Under the pieces are notes generated by a model that was not told the DNA's origin, made no database searches, and saw only the letters and a program-made list of their open reading frames with translations. This document shows positions 51,866 to 63,376 of a DNA stretch of 64,000 nucleotides, in pieces. The position numbers and the translations under genes are program-made. This DNA is from Rhodococcus oryzae. GTDB taxonomy: Bacteria; Actinomycetota; Actinomycetes; Mycobacteriales; Mycobacteriaceae. The stretch spans positions 124,001 through 188,000 of the forward strand of contig NZ_SUMD01000004.1 in NCBI RefSeq assembly GCF_005049235.1, read 5' to 3'. Positions within the stretch are counted from its first letter, which is position 1, and every line of letters begins with the position of its first letter.

Positions 51866-52675
51866 ATGGTGATGGGTGCTACCCATGCTGTTTCCGGCGC
51901 GGTCGCGGGTCTGCTTGCCGCGCAGGTTCTTCCACCCGAATGGGGCGGGCCGACCTCGACGGCCGAGGTGTTCACATTTGCGGGCGTGTGCGCGGGTGCC
52001 GCGCTCCTGCCCGACCTCGACACGGCGCAGTCCACGGTCGCGAGGTCCTTCGGTCCGGTCAGCCAGCTGGTCGCCCGCGGTGTGGACGAGCTCTCGCTGT
52101 GGTTCTACCGGCTCACCCGCGGGAAACGGGACCCCAAGCGTCGCGGCGGCCACCGGACGCTCACGCACACAGCGTTGTTCGCGATCGCGTTGAGTGCGGG
52201 GATCTCCGCGTTGGTGATCGAGTTCGGGCGCCCGGCGATCATCGGCACCCTGTTCGTCACCCTCGGCCTGGCGCTGCGCGGCCTGGCGGGGAGCTGGGCC
52301 GCGCGCAACGGCTGGATCGCGGTCACCCTCGTCGCCGCGGCGCTCTCGGCATTCACCTGGACCTGGTATCCGGACGAGGTGGGCTCCAGGGCGCTCGGTG
52401 TCGCGGTGGGCCTCGGGTGTGCGGTGCACTGCCTCGGCGATGCGATCACCAAGGAGGGCGTGCCGTTCCTCGCGCCGCTCCTGCCATGGGGGCGCAGGCG
52501 ATGGTGGGAACTGCGCCTGCCGTCGATGCTCTCGATCCGGGCAGGCGGCACGGTCGAAAAGGTTGTCCTCGGTCCGCTGCTGACCCTCGTCGCGGTGGGT
52601 CTGGCGATCTGGGCGATCGAGGGTGTCCCCGGCGCGGTCACCGAGGTCGTGGCCGAGATCCGCGCCTGGGGTTGA
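51866..52675 (+). CDS. membrane-bound metal-dependent hydrolase (YdjM/DUF457 family)
   Basis: 269 aa. The N-terminal GATHAVSGAVAGLLAAQVLP, the metal-site loop LLPDLDTAQST and GGHRTLTHTALF give the His/Asp set of the YdjM/LexA-regulated membrane hydrolase family. About five or six helices; a final helix near residues 240-260. HCLGDAITKEGVPFLAPLLP is the second conserved loop. The true substrate is unknown for the family. ATG at 51866 (51872 possible). Its 3' end overlaps the convergent lycopene cyclase gene by 38 bases. Confidence 0.85.
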   Translation: MVMGATHAVSGAVAGLLAAQVLPPEWGGPTSTAEVFTFAGVCAGAALLPDLDTAQSTVARSFGPVSQLVARGVDELSLWFYRLTRGKRDPKRRGGHRTLTHTALFAIALSAGISALVIEFGRPAIIGTLFVTLGLALRGLAGSWAARNGWIAVTLVAAALSAFTWTWYPDEVGSRALGVAVGLGCAVHCLGDAITKEGVPFLAPLLPWGRRRWWELRLPSMLSIRAGGTVEKVVLGPLLTLVAVGLAIWAIEGVPGAVTEVVAEIRAWG

Positions 52676-53801
52676 TGGTCGGCAGGGTTGCTCTCGCCAG
52701 CGTGCGCCGGACAGGGTTCGGGGCTCGTCGGAACACCGCGGCCATTGCCAGGCCAACCGCCACCGGGTCGGCACGCTCGGAGAGATAGGCGCGCTGTCGG
52801 CCGGCAGGCAAGTCGAAGAACGCCTCGAAGAACTCCGCGGTGAGTGGGGGTGGCAGCCGGAGCAGCGCGCGCAGTCCGACCTCGCGCAGACCGCGGACCG
52901 CCCGGGCGGCTGTCGGCCACAGCGCGGCAGTCGGATCGTCGTCGTCGAGGATGGCGCCGACCAGGACGTCGACGGCGGACAGCGAGGCGGCGACGCTGTA
53001 TCCGGTGCCGGGGTGCATGATCCCGGCGCGCGCGCCGAAGGTGGCCACCGCGGACGCAGCGCGCGGAACCTGAACCGGGAACCGCACCCGTTCGCGTTCC
53101 CCGTCGGCGGCCAGCGGCACCCTCCGCGCGCGCAGCCTGGTCTCCAGGCGCGTGCGCAACACTTCCTGGGACAGCCCCGGCCGGCCCACCAGGCAGGTCT
53201 CCTCGAGCAGGACCCGGTCGCGGCCGAGGGGGACCGCGTAGAGGAACGACGGGGTCTCGTCCGGTGCTGCGCCGCTGTCCGCGCGCCAGTCCATGAACCA
53301 TGCCTCGCCGTCCCCGAGGACCGGCACCGCGGCTTCCCCGGACACCACCACGCCGTAGGCGGTCTGCTCCGCCAGTCCCCGCGCGGGCTGGGCGCCGCGG
53401 GCATCGATCACCTGTCGGGCGCGCAGACGGCTGCCGTCCCGGAGGATCACCCGGTCCGGCTCGACCTCGGCGGCGGTACCGGCGAGCACCCGGGCGGAGC
53501 CGAGGTCCAGTGCCGCGCGCAACGCGTCGTTGTCGAGCACGCAGTAGGGCCGCGTCAGCACGTGCTCGCGGGTGGTCCACACCCGGGGCCGGTCGACCCG
53601 GGCCGCGGCCACCGCGTGCGCGTCGAGCCAACCGGGCAGCTCGTCGCACCATGTCGCGTAGGTGGGCGTCCATCGGCGGTCGGGATGCGGATCGACCGCG
53701 ACCACGTCGAGCCCGGCGGCGGTGGCCCGGTGGGCCAGCGCCCGGCCGGCCGGCCCCAGTCCGACCACGGCGAGATCGGCAACCGGATCGTGGGTCGTCA
53801 T
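52638..53801 (-). CDS. crtL: lycopene beta-cyclase (CrtL type)
   Basis: 387 aa. Dinucleotide-binding N-terminus ADLAVVGLGPAGRALAHRA, then YATWCDELPGWLD and the CrtL-family loops FMDWRADSG, SFLYAVPLGRDRVLLEETCL and IMHPGTGYSVAASLSAVDVL. Closes the ends of lycopene to beta-rings, giving beta- or gamma-carotene in rhodococci. No other crt genes are in the window. Last gene of the SDR-VOC-cyclase set, four bases after the VOC gene. Its 3' end overlaps the convergent hydrolase gene. Confidence 0.92.
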   Translation of the reverse strand: MTTHDPVADLAVVGLGPAGRALAHRATAAGLDVVAVDPHPDRRWTPTYATWCDELPGWLDAHAVAAARVDRPRVWTTREHVLTRPYCVLDNDALRAALDLGSARVLAGTAAEVEPDRVILRDGSRLRARQVIDARGAQPARGLAEQTAYGVVVSGEAAVPVLGDGEAWFMDWRADSGAAPDETPSFLYAVPLGRDRVLLEETCLVGRPGLSQEVLRTRLETRLRARRVPLAADGERERVRFPVQVPRAASAVATFGARAGIMHPGTGYSVAASLSAVDVLVGAILDDDDPTAALWPTAARAVRGLREVGLRALLRLPPPLTAEFFEAFFDLPAGRQRAYLSERADPVAVGLAMAAVFRRAPNPVRRTLARATLPTINPRRGSRPRPR

Positions 53802-53805
53802 CGGA

Positions 53806-54153
53806 TCACTGGTGGCTCACCACGTTGATCACGCGGCCGTTGGGGTCGCGCACGAAGAACCGGCGCACACCCCACTCCTCGTCCTGCAGTGGGTGCACGA
53901 TCTCCGCGCCCGCCTCGACTACGCTCGCGTAGACCGCGTCCACGTCGTCCACCTCGACGCTCATGTCGGGATGGACGGCTGCGGTGGCGTCCGGGCCCAT
54001 GAGCGTCAGCTGGGCCGTCGGGTTCGACGGCGACGCCAACGTCCTCACCCAGCCCAGGTTCATCACCTCCACGAAGCCGAGGAGGCCGTAGAACCTCCCG
54101 CTCCCGTCCAGATCGTCGGTGTGAATGTCCGGCACGACACGGCGAATGGTCAT
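53806..54153 (-). CDS. VOC (glyoxalase/bleomycin-resistance) family protein
   Basis: 115 aa, a single VOC domain with two beta-alpha-beta-beta-beta modules: IHTDDLDGSGRFYGLLGFVE and VEVDDVDAVYASVVEAGAEI, ending RRFFVRDPNGRVINVVSH, where Glu/His-type metal ligands normally sit; here the end is VINVVS with no Glu. Function of the family varies (isomerases, dioxygenases, drug binding). Lies 2 bases after the SDR gene and 4 bases before the cyclase gene. Confidence 0.88.
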   Translation of the reverse strand: MTIRRVVPDIHTDDLDGSGRFYGLLGFVEVMNLGWVRTLASPSNPTAQLTLMGPDATAAVHPDMSVEVDDVDAVYASVVEAGAEIVHPLQDEEWGVRRFFVRDPNGRVINVVSHQ

Positions 54154-54155
54154 GA

Positions 54156-54926
54156 CTACATCGAACCCGTCGAGAGCAGCCCGCCGTCCACCCGGACCGT
54201 CTCGCCGGTGATCCAGGAGGCGGCGTCCGAGACCAGGAACCCGACCAGGTTCGCGACGTCCTCCGGCGACCCGAGCCGCTTCATCGGGTAGCCCGCCGCG
54301 GCCTGGTCCTCGCCCGCCGCGACCAGCGCGGCCGCGAACTGTGTCTTCACGATGCCGGGGGCGACCGCGTTGACCCGGATCTTCGGCCCGAGCTGCCAGG
54401 CCAGCTCCTCGGTCAGGCGGATCAGCGCCGCCTTCGAGGCACCGTACGCGGCGATCACCCCGGTCGATCGCAGTCCGCCGACGCTGGCGAGGTTGACCAC
54501 CGCGCCGCCGTGTTCGCCCATCCAGGCCCGGTATGCCTGCTGGATGTAGCCGAGAGCGGCGACCACGTTCACGTCGAAGATCTTCCTGACCGCGTCCAGG
54601 TCGGCGTCCATCAGCGACCCGAAGACGGGGTTGATGCCGGTGTTGTTGACCAGGATGTCGAGCGAGCCCAGCTCGGCCACGGTCCGCGTGACCGCCTCCG
54701 CGCGCGCATCGGCGTCACCCGCGTTGCCCGCGATCGGCAGGACAACGGCGCCCGCGACGGCGTCCCGCAGCTCCTGCGCGGCGACCTCCAGCGGTTCCGG
54801 CTTGCGGGCGGTGATGGCGACCGTGGCGCCCCGGGCGAGGAACTCGGCCGCGATGGCCCGGCCGATGCCGCGGCTCGCGCCCGTGACCAGCGCCGTCATT
54901 CCCTGCAGATCCTTCGGGGGAGTCAT
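54156..54926 (-). CDS. short-chain dehydrogenase/reductase
   Basis: 256 aa from the ATG at 54926. Classical SDR: cofactor motif TALVTGASRGIGRAIA, NNTGINP, catalytic Ser in VNLASVGGLRST, Tyr and Lys in AAYGASKAALIRL. Arg in ITARKPEP after the second strand suggests NADP. The end ITGETVRVDGGLLSTGSM is typical. In mycobacteria the group resembles FabG-like reductases. First gene of the SDR-VOC-lycopene cyclase operon and divergent from the ABC-F gene. Substrate unknown. Confidence 0.92.
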   Translation of the reverse strand: MTPPKDLQGMTALVTGASRGIGRAIAAEFLARGATVAITARKPEPLEVAAQELRDAVAGAVVLPIAGNAGDADARAEAVTRTVAELGSLDILVNNTGINPVFGSLMDADLDAVRKIFDVNVVAALGYIQQAYRAWMGEHGGAVVNLASVGGLRSTGVIAAYGASKAALIRLTEELAWQLGPKIRVNAVAPGIVKTQFAAALVAAGEDQAAAGYPMKRLGSPEDVANLVGFLVSDAASWITGETVRVDGGLLSTGSM

Positions 54927-55066
54927 CTGCGGAACGTTAGCCGAATCACATCGCCGCGCAACTCCCGCCGGGAATGTCACGGTAAAGTGGAGCGTTCTTG
55001 TGTCTCGTGCGCCGTCGGCGTTTGCCCGGCCACGAAAAGTTTCCCGTTTCCATTTAGGAGTTCTAG

Positions 55067-56698
55067 TTGATTACCGCCACCGACCTCGAAGTTCGTGCCG
55101 GTGTGCGGACCTTGCTTTCCGCGCCTGGCCCCGCCCTGCGGGTCCAGGCAGGCGACCGGATCGGCCTCGTCGGCCGGAACGGTGCAGGCAAGACCACCAC
55201 GCTGCGCATCCTCGCGGGCGAGGGCGAGCCCTACGCGGGTTCGGTGATCCGCACCGGTGACCTCGGATACCTCCCGCAGGACCCCAAGGAGGGCGACCTC
55301 AGCGTCCTGGCCAAGGACCGGGTGCTCTCCGCGCGCGGCCTGGACACGATCATCCGGGACATGGAGAAGCAGCAGACCCTGATGGCCGAGCTGGTCGACG
55401 GCGCCGAGCTGGACAAGGCCGTCCGGAAGTACGGCGCGCTGGAGGACCGGTTCTCGTCCCTCGGCGGCTACGTCGCGGAGAGCGAGGCGGCCCGGATCTG
55501 CAACAGCCTGGGGCTCGCGGACCGCATCCTCGCCCAGCCGCTGCGCACGCTGTCCGGTGGTCAGCGCCGCCGCGTCGAGCTGGCCCGCATCCTGTTCGCC
55601 GCCTCGGACGGCAGCGGCGGCCGGTCGGACACCACCCTGCTCCTCGACGAGCCGACCAACCACCTCGACGCCGACTCGATCACCTGGCTGCGCGGGTTCC
55701 TGCAGAACCACGACGGCGGGCTCATCGTGATCAGCCACGACGTGGAGCTCCTCGGTGACGTGGTGAACCGGGTCTGGTTCCTGGACGCGGTCCGCGGCGA
55801 GGCCGACATCTACAACATGAACTGGAAGAAGTACCTCGACGCGCGCGCCACCGACGAGCAGCGTCGCAGGCGCGAGCGCGCCAACGCCGAGAAGAAGGCG
55901 GGCGCGCTTCGGGTGCAGGCCGCCAAGCTCGGCGCCAAGGCGACGAAGGCGACCGCGGCCCAGAACATGGCCAAGCGCGCCGACAAGCTGATGGCCGCCC
56001 TCGACGAGGTCCGGGTCTCGGACAAGGTCGCGCACATCCGATTCCCGGAGCCCGCGGCCTGCGGCAAGACGCCGCTGATGGCGAAGAACCTGACCAAGAT
56101 GTACGGCTCGCTGGAGATCTTCGCAGGCGTCGACCTGGCCATCGACCGCGGTAGCCGGGTGGTCGTGCTCGGGCTCAACGGCGCGGGCAAGACGACCCTG
56201 CTGCGGATCCTGGCGGGCACCGAGCAGGCCAATGCCGGCGAGTTGGTGCCCGGTCACGGGATGAAGGTCGGCTACTTCGCGCAGGAGCACGACACCCTCG
56301 ACGACGACGCCTCGGTGTGGGAGAACATCCGTCACGCCGCGCCGGACACGGGGGAGCAGGAGCTGCGCTCGCTGCTCGGCGCGTTCATGTTCACCGGCCC
56401 GCAGCTCGAGCAGCCTGCGGGCACCCTCTCCGGCGGTGAGAAGACACGTCTCGCGCTGGCCGGCCTGGTCTCCTCGGCGGCCAACGTGCTGCTGCTTGAC
56501 GAGCCGACCAACAACCTGGACCCGATCTCGCGCGAGCAGGTGCTCGACGCGCTGCGCAGCTACAAGGGTGCCGTCGTGCTGGTCACCCACGACCCCGGAG
56601 CTGCGGAGGCGTTGAACCCGGAGCGGGTCATCCTGCTGCCCGACGGCCAGGAGGACCACTGGTCGCAGGAGTACCTGGAACTGATTCAGCTGGCCTGA
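55067..56698 (+). CDS. ABC-F family ribosome-associated ATPase
   Basis: 543 aa with two ABC domains and no membrane segments: first GLVGRNGAGKTTTLRILA, LSGGQRRRVELARIL, LLLDEPTNHLDADSI; second LGLNGAGKTTLLRILA, LSGGEKTRLALAGLV, LLLDEPTNNLDPIS. Between them is a charged, helical linker (about 260-310). ABC-F proteins act on the ribosome, as translation factors or in antibiotic resistance; the mycobacterial counterpart Rv1473 has been annotated as a macrolide transporter. The start codon is TTG at 55067, fixed by TTAGGAG at 55054-55060 and the family N-terminus. Confidence 0.93.
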   Translation: MITATDLEVRAGVRTLLSAPGPALRVQAGDRIGLVGRNGAGKTTTLRILAGEGEPYAGSVIRTGDLGYLPQDPKEGDLSVLAKDRVLSARGLDTIIRDMEKQQTLMAELVDGAELDKAVRKYGALEDRFSSLGGYVAESEAARICNSLGLADRILAQPLRTLSGGQRRRVELARILFAASDGSGGRSDTTLLLDEPTNHLDADSITWLRGFLQNHDGGLIVISHDVELLGDVVNRVWFLDAVRGEADIYNMNWKKYLDARATDEQRRRRERANAEKKAGALRVQAAKLGAKATKATAAQNMAKRADKLMAALDEVRVSDKVAHIRFPEPAACGKTPLMAKNLTKMYGSLEIFAGVDLAIDRGSRVVVLGLNGAGKTTLLRILAGTEQANAGELVPGHGMKVGYFAQEHDTLDDDASVWENIRHAAPDTGEQELRSLLGAFMFTGPQLEQPAGTLSGGEKTRLALAGLVSSAANVLLLDEPTNNLDPISREQVLDALRSYKGAVVLVTHDPGAAEALNPERVILLPDGQEDHWSQEYLELIQLA

Positions 56699-56813
56699 TC
56701 GTTGCCGCGGCGCGGCGCGGGTGGCTAGCCTGAGAGTGTTCGCTCAAGTCCGCCGAATGACGGCACGCGCCGCGCGCGAGGGATTCGTGCGCACTCCTGT
56801 ATGGAGGTCAGCC

Positions 56814-57038
56814 ATGGCCGAGCTCACGCGACTACCCAAGGGCGCCCGGGTGTCTGGGGGTGCGCGGGAGGCCCTGCAGACCGAGCTGCGGGATCGCTAT
56901 CAGTCGGGCACCAGCATCCGGACGCTCGCGGACGCAACCGGCCGCTCGTACGGCTTCATCCGGGCCCTGCTCACCGAGGCGGGCGTGACGCTGCGGGGCC
57001 GCGGCGGCGCGAACCGCCGCGGCCGCCTCTCGCATTGA
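56814..57038 (+). CDS. small helix-turn-helix protein (Rv1473A-like)
   Basis: 74 aa from the ATG at 56814 with GGAGG 9 bases upstream; the longer open frame is unsupported. Helix-turn-helix near residues 28-55 (YQSGTSIRTLADATGRSYGF, IRALLTE), followed by a Gly/Arg tail RGRGGANRRGR. Probably a small DNA-binding regulator. The order ABC-F / small HTH / TetR / aconitase is the same as Rv1473-Rv1473A-Rv1474c-Rv1475c. The target is unknown. Confidence 0.8.
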   Translation: MAELTRLPKGARVSGGAREALQTELRDRYQSGTSIRTLADATGRSYGFIRALLTEAGVTLRGRGGANRRGRLSH

Positions 57039-57059
57039 TCGCGGCGGCCGCCGATCGCG

Positions 57060-57626
57060 TCAGTCTCGGCGGCGGACCGATTCCTCGACCAGGTCCAGCA
57101 CGGCGGACAGGTTCTCGCCCGCGTGTCCCGACGCGATCCGGGCGATGAGCCCGTCGAGGACCAGATCGAGATAACCGACCAGCACATCGGTCGGGAGGTC
57201 GTCCCGCAGCCGGCCCGCGGACTTCTGGCGTTCGAGCCGGTTGATCGTCGCCTCGGTCAGTTCCGCGCTGCGCTGGGACCAGCCCCGCGCGAATTCGGGG
57301 TCGGTCCGGAGTCGGCGGGCGATCTCGAGCCGGGTGCCGAGCCAGTTGAACTGGTCCGGCTGGGCCAGCATGTCCCGCATGACCTGGACCAGGCCCTGGT
57401 TCGCCGCGACATCGGCCATCCGCATGGCGTCCTCGTGTGCGAGCGCGAGGAACAGGCCGTCCTTGTCCTTGAAGTGGTGGAAAATCGCTCCCCGCGAGAG
57501 ACCAGTGGTCTCCTCGAGGCGGCGCACGGTGGCACCGTCGTAGCCGTACTCCGCGAAGCAGCGGCGAGCGCCGTCGAGGATCTGGCTCCGCCGTGCGGCG
57601 AGGTGGTCTTCGCTGACCTTCGGCAC
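57060..57626 (-). CDS. acnR: TetR-family repressor of aconitase
   Basis: 188 aa. N-terminal TetR helix-turn-helix (QILDGARRCFAEYGYDGATV, LEETTGLSRGAIFHHFKDKD) and an all-helical ligand domain. It lies directly downstream of acn on the same strand, the place of AcnR in corynebacteria, where it represses acn, and of Rv1474c. An AcnR-type operator is seen in front of acn at 60638. GTG start. A hairpin separates it from acn, so acnR may be transcribed by read-through or on its own. Confidence 0.92.
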   Translation of the reverse strand: MPKVSEDHLAARRSQILDGARRCFAEYGYDGATVRRLEETTGLSRGAIFHHFKDKDGLFLALAHEDAMRMADVAANQGLVQVMRDMLAQPDQFNWLGTRLEIARRLRTDPEFARGWSQRSAELTEATINRLERQKSAGRLRDDLPTDVLVGYLDLVLDGLIARIASGHAGENLSAVLDLVEESVRRRD

Positions 57627-57654
57627 AGCCGACGTCCTTTCGTACGAAAAGGGA

Positions 57655-57691
57655 ACGGCGGGCCCGAGACGAGACGTCCCGAGCCCGCCGT
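57655..57691 (-). terminator. hairpin between acn and acnR
   Basis: ACGGCGGGC at 57655-57663 pairs with GCCCGCCGT at 57683-57691, with a partly paired interior. It could end the acn transcript or reduce read-through into acnR. Confidence 0.6.
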
Positions 57692-57719
57692 CAGCGCAAC
57701 TGCGTGGTGCCAGTTGTGA

Positions 57720-60862
<3,143 letters not shown>

Positions 60863-61390
60863 ATGCCTGCTGCTCTCACCTCTGTGTTTCGTCCGGTCCT
60901 GGCTGACGTTCCTCCCGATATCGGCATCGACGCGATCCTGGCCGACGTCCAGGACGACGGGGTGTCGGCGCCCGCGAGTGATGTGGACGGGCTCAGGAGC
61001 GTCGTGGACCGGGCCGAGCAGGACGGGATCGAGCTGAGCGTCGTTGTGCTCGCGGCGAACCCGGTGCGTGATTCGCAGCTGCGAGACATCGCGACCGAGG
61101 TGGGTCAGCAGGAGGGCGGCACCGTGCTGGTGCTGAGCCCGAGCTGGGTGGGTACCTACAGCGACACCCTCAGTCGGGTCACCGTCGAGGATGCGCAGGA
61201 CAAGGCGTACACCGGAAACCCGGTGGCCTCGGCCGACAACTTCCTCGGTGCGATCACGCGACCGGACCCGCCGTACGGGCTCATCACGGCGGCGCTGGTG
61301 CTGCTGGTCGGCGGCGTTGCCGCGGTGAGCTTTTGGGCGCGCTCGCGGCGTTCGGCGGCCGCCGTCGACGGCGACGTAGACGCCCGATAA
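60863..61390 (+). CDS. membrane-anchored protein (Rv1476-like), function unknown
   Basis: 175 aa. A soluble alpha/beta domain (about 10-125: DIGIDAILADVQDDGVSAPA, LSVVVLAANPVRDSQLRDIA, TVLVLSPSWVGTYSDTLSRV) faces one side of a single C-terminal helix (about 136-157), which is followed by a short basic tail ending in Asp/Val repeats. Same position as Rv1476, between acn and ripA. The family has no known activity; a link with the RipA cell-wall hydrolase is suggested only by the constant neighbourhood. Confidence 0.82.
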   Translation: MPAALTSVFRPVLADVPPDIGIDAILADVQDDGVSAPASDVDGLRSVVDRAEQDGIELSVVVLAANPVRDSQLRDIATEVGQQEGGTVLVLSPSWVGTYSDTLSRVTVEDAQDKAYTGNPVASADNFLGAITRPDPPYGLITAALVLLVGGVAAVSFWARSRRSAAAVDGDVDAR

Positions 61391-61755
61391 GGCGACTCAT
61401 TCGGGTGGCCGTCCGTACCACTCGGGGATCGATCCGTCCGTAGCGAGAAATCCCAACTCCGCGAATATCTTTCGCAACCGATTCGACAAACCCGCAGCTC
61501 ACGGCGCCCCGTGGGGGTGTGAATCAGTGTTTTTCTTGTGACTAGAGTTCCACTAGTGGGCATTGTGTCGTACGATACTTTTGGCACTTATGGGGAAGAA
61601 GTGTCGCTTTGAGCAGCATGACCACGCAAGTGGCGCGAGTTCGACGTTTGTTCGTTGACGTCGAGTGCTGCGGAGCTTGCGCGTCTTCCCTGTGCGGGTA
61701 CGACCGAGCTGAGCGCTGATCCGTCCGGCTCGGTGGAGAACCGAGGGAGAGACCT
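61391..61755. other. long leader upstream of the RipA-type gene
   Basis: 365 bases. GTGTCGTACGATAC at 61565-61578 is a near-palindrome that includes a possible -10 (TACGATACT). A 33-codon Cys-rich frame lies at 61618-61719. I looked for a ydaO-type c-di-AMP riboswitch and could not make one out. An unusually long 5' region for this window suggests post-transcriptional control. Confidence 0.45.
61618..61719 (+). CDS. possible Cys-rich 33-aa upstream ORF
   Basis: ATG at 61618; four Cys in VECCGACASSLCGYDRAER, stop 36 bases before the ripA GTG. Only a weak purine run precedes it. Cys-rich upstream frames act as cysteine-sensing attenuators in mycobacteria; this is a possible analogue, with no other support. 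Confidence 0.2.
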   Translation: MTTQVARVRRLFVDVECCGACASSLCGYDRAER

Positions 61756-63309
61756 GTGAGGCGAAGGGCACCGCGCACGAGGACTCGTAGTGCACAACTG
61801 CTGATCGGAATGGCGATAGTGGCCTCACTGGTCACGGGAACCCCAGGACTGGCCGCCGCAGTGCCGCCGCCACCGCCGAATCCGAGCGAATCCGAACTGC
61901 AACAGGCCGGCCAGGGCGTCGACGAGCGCGTCGGTCAGGTCAGCACCCTCATCAACGACGTGGCCGCCGCCGACCAGCAGTTGCGCGCGCTCGACGATGA
62001 GGTCGCGATCAAGCGTGAGCAGGTGAACAAGGCGCTGGTCGACCTGCAGATGTCCCGTGACGCGGCCGCCGCGGCCGCGGGTGCGGTCGGCATCAGCCAG
62101 CAGGCCCTGCGGGACGCGGGCGCCCAGATCGAGTTGGCGCAGACCAGGTTCGACGAGTTCGCGGCCAGAACGTACAAGCAGGGCACCGGCCTCGCGTCCT
62201 TCGCGTCGTTCCTGGGATCGCAGGGACCCGGCGACGTGCTCGACCGCGCCCAGGTGATGAAGATCCTCGCCACCAACAAGAATTCGGTGATGGACGCGCT
62301 GCAACGCGCGAGAACCGAACAGGCGAACAAGGATTCGTCGACGCGCGAGGCGAAGCAACAGGCGGATGTCGCCGCCGTCGCGGCCGAGTCCCGCAAGTCC
62401 GACGCCGAGAACGCCATCTCGGTCGCGAGGTCCGCGTTGGCGGAGCAGGCCGGCAAGAAGGCCGCGATCGAGGCACAGAAATCGTCGGCGGAGTCCGCGC
62501 TCGCGGCGGCACGGGAGAATGTCTCCGGGCTGCAGAGCCAGCGTCAGGCCTTCGTCAACTGGGACACCCAGCGGGCGGCCGAGCAGGCCGCGATCGCCGC
62601 AGCGGCTGCCGCTGCCCGAGAGGTCGCTGCCGCGGCCGCGGCGCGCGTCGCCGCGAACCAGGCGGCGAAGGACCGGGCCCGCGAGCTCGCCACGGGACAG
62701 CGCCCGCACACCCAGATCGAGGACGACACGGCGACCGACTACGGCACCGAGGAATCGGGCACCGTCGACTCGGAATCCGAGGAGGCCGAGTCCGAAGCGT
62801 CGGAGGAGTCCGAGGAGTCGCCGCCGGTCACCACCAAGCCGGTCAAGCCGAAGCCGAAGCCGAGCAAGCCCAAACCGGCCGTCACCGGCAGCGCCGCCGT
62901 CGAGACCGCGATCGACCGAGGGATGTCGCAGCTCGGTGTCACCTACGCCTGGGGCGGCGGAGACGAGAACGGGCCGACCCTCGGTATCCGGGACGGTGGC
63001 GTGGCGGACAGTTACGGCGACTTCAACAAGGTCGGTTTCGACTGCTCGGGCCTGATGATCTACGCCTTCGCAGGCATCGGCGTCTCGCTGCCGCACTACA
63101 CCGGCTATCAGTACACGGCGGGCGAGCAGGTGCCGTCCTCGGAGATGCGACGCGGCGACATGATCTTCTATGGACCGAACGCCAGTCAGCATGTTGCGCT
63201 GTACCTTGGCAATGGGGAGATGCTGGAGGCGCCGCAGTCCGGTTCCATCGTCAAGGTGTCGCCGGTGCGCTGGGACGGCATGACCCCGTACGTGGTCCGA
63301 ATGGTGTAG
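61756..63309 (+). CDS. ripA: RipA-type NlpC/P60 peptidoglycan endopeptidase
   Basis: 517 aa, GTG start. Signal (about 1-37), a long coiled-coil region (about 45-310, rich in Ala/Gln/Lys), an acidic Glu/Ser stretch, a Pro/Lys linker (KPVKPKPKPSKPKPA) and a C-terminal NlpC/P60 domain (about 377-517). Catalytic Cys430 (GFDCSGLMIY), His479 (SQHVALYLG) and Glu491 (MLEAPQSG) are spaced 49 and 12 apart, as in M. tuberculosis RipA. It cuts peptide stems during daughter-cell separation; the coiled coil is believed to block the active site until processed. Followed by moxR after 67 bases; a ripB copy is absent. Confidence 0.95.
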   Translation: MRRRAPRTRTRSAQLLIGMAIVASLVTGTPGLAAAVPPPPPNPSESELQQAGQGVDERVGQVSTLINDVAAADQQLRALDDEVAIKREQVNKALVDLQMSRDAAAAAAGAVGISQQALRDAGAQIELAQTRFDEFAARTYKQGTGLASFASFLGSQGPGDVLDRAQVMKILATNKNSVMDALQRARTEQANKDSSTREAKQQADVAAVAAESRKSDAENAISVARSALAEQAGKKAAIEAQKSSAESALAAARENVSGLQSQRQAFVNWDTQRAAEQAAIAAAAAAAREVAAAAAARVAANQAAKDRARELATGQRPHTQIEDDTATDYGTEESGTVDSESEEAESEASEESEESPPVTTKPVKPKPKPSKPKPAVTGSAAVETAIDRGMSQLGVTYAWGGGDENGPTLGIRDGGVADSYGDFNKVGFDCSGLMIYAFAGIGVSLPHYTGYQYTAGEQVPSSEMRRGDMIFYGPNASQHVALYLGNGEMLEAPQSGSIVKVSPVRWDGMTPYVVRMV

Positions 63310-63376
63310 CGACCTGACCGCCTTCCGGGACACGGAGGCGGATCGAGGCGATCGATGTGAAAGCGGTGGATTCTTG

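Noticed and set aside
61391-61755. c-di-AMP (ydaO) riboswitch upstream of ripA
   Set aside because: I could not place the conserved core of the motif in this leader; a covariance-model search would settle it.
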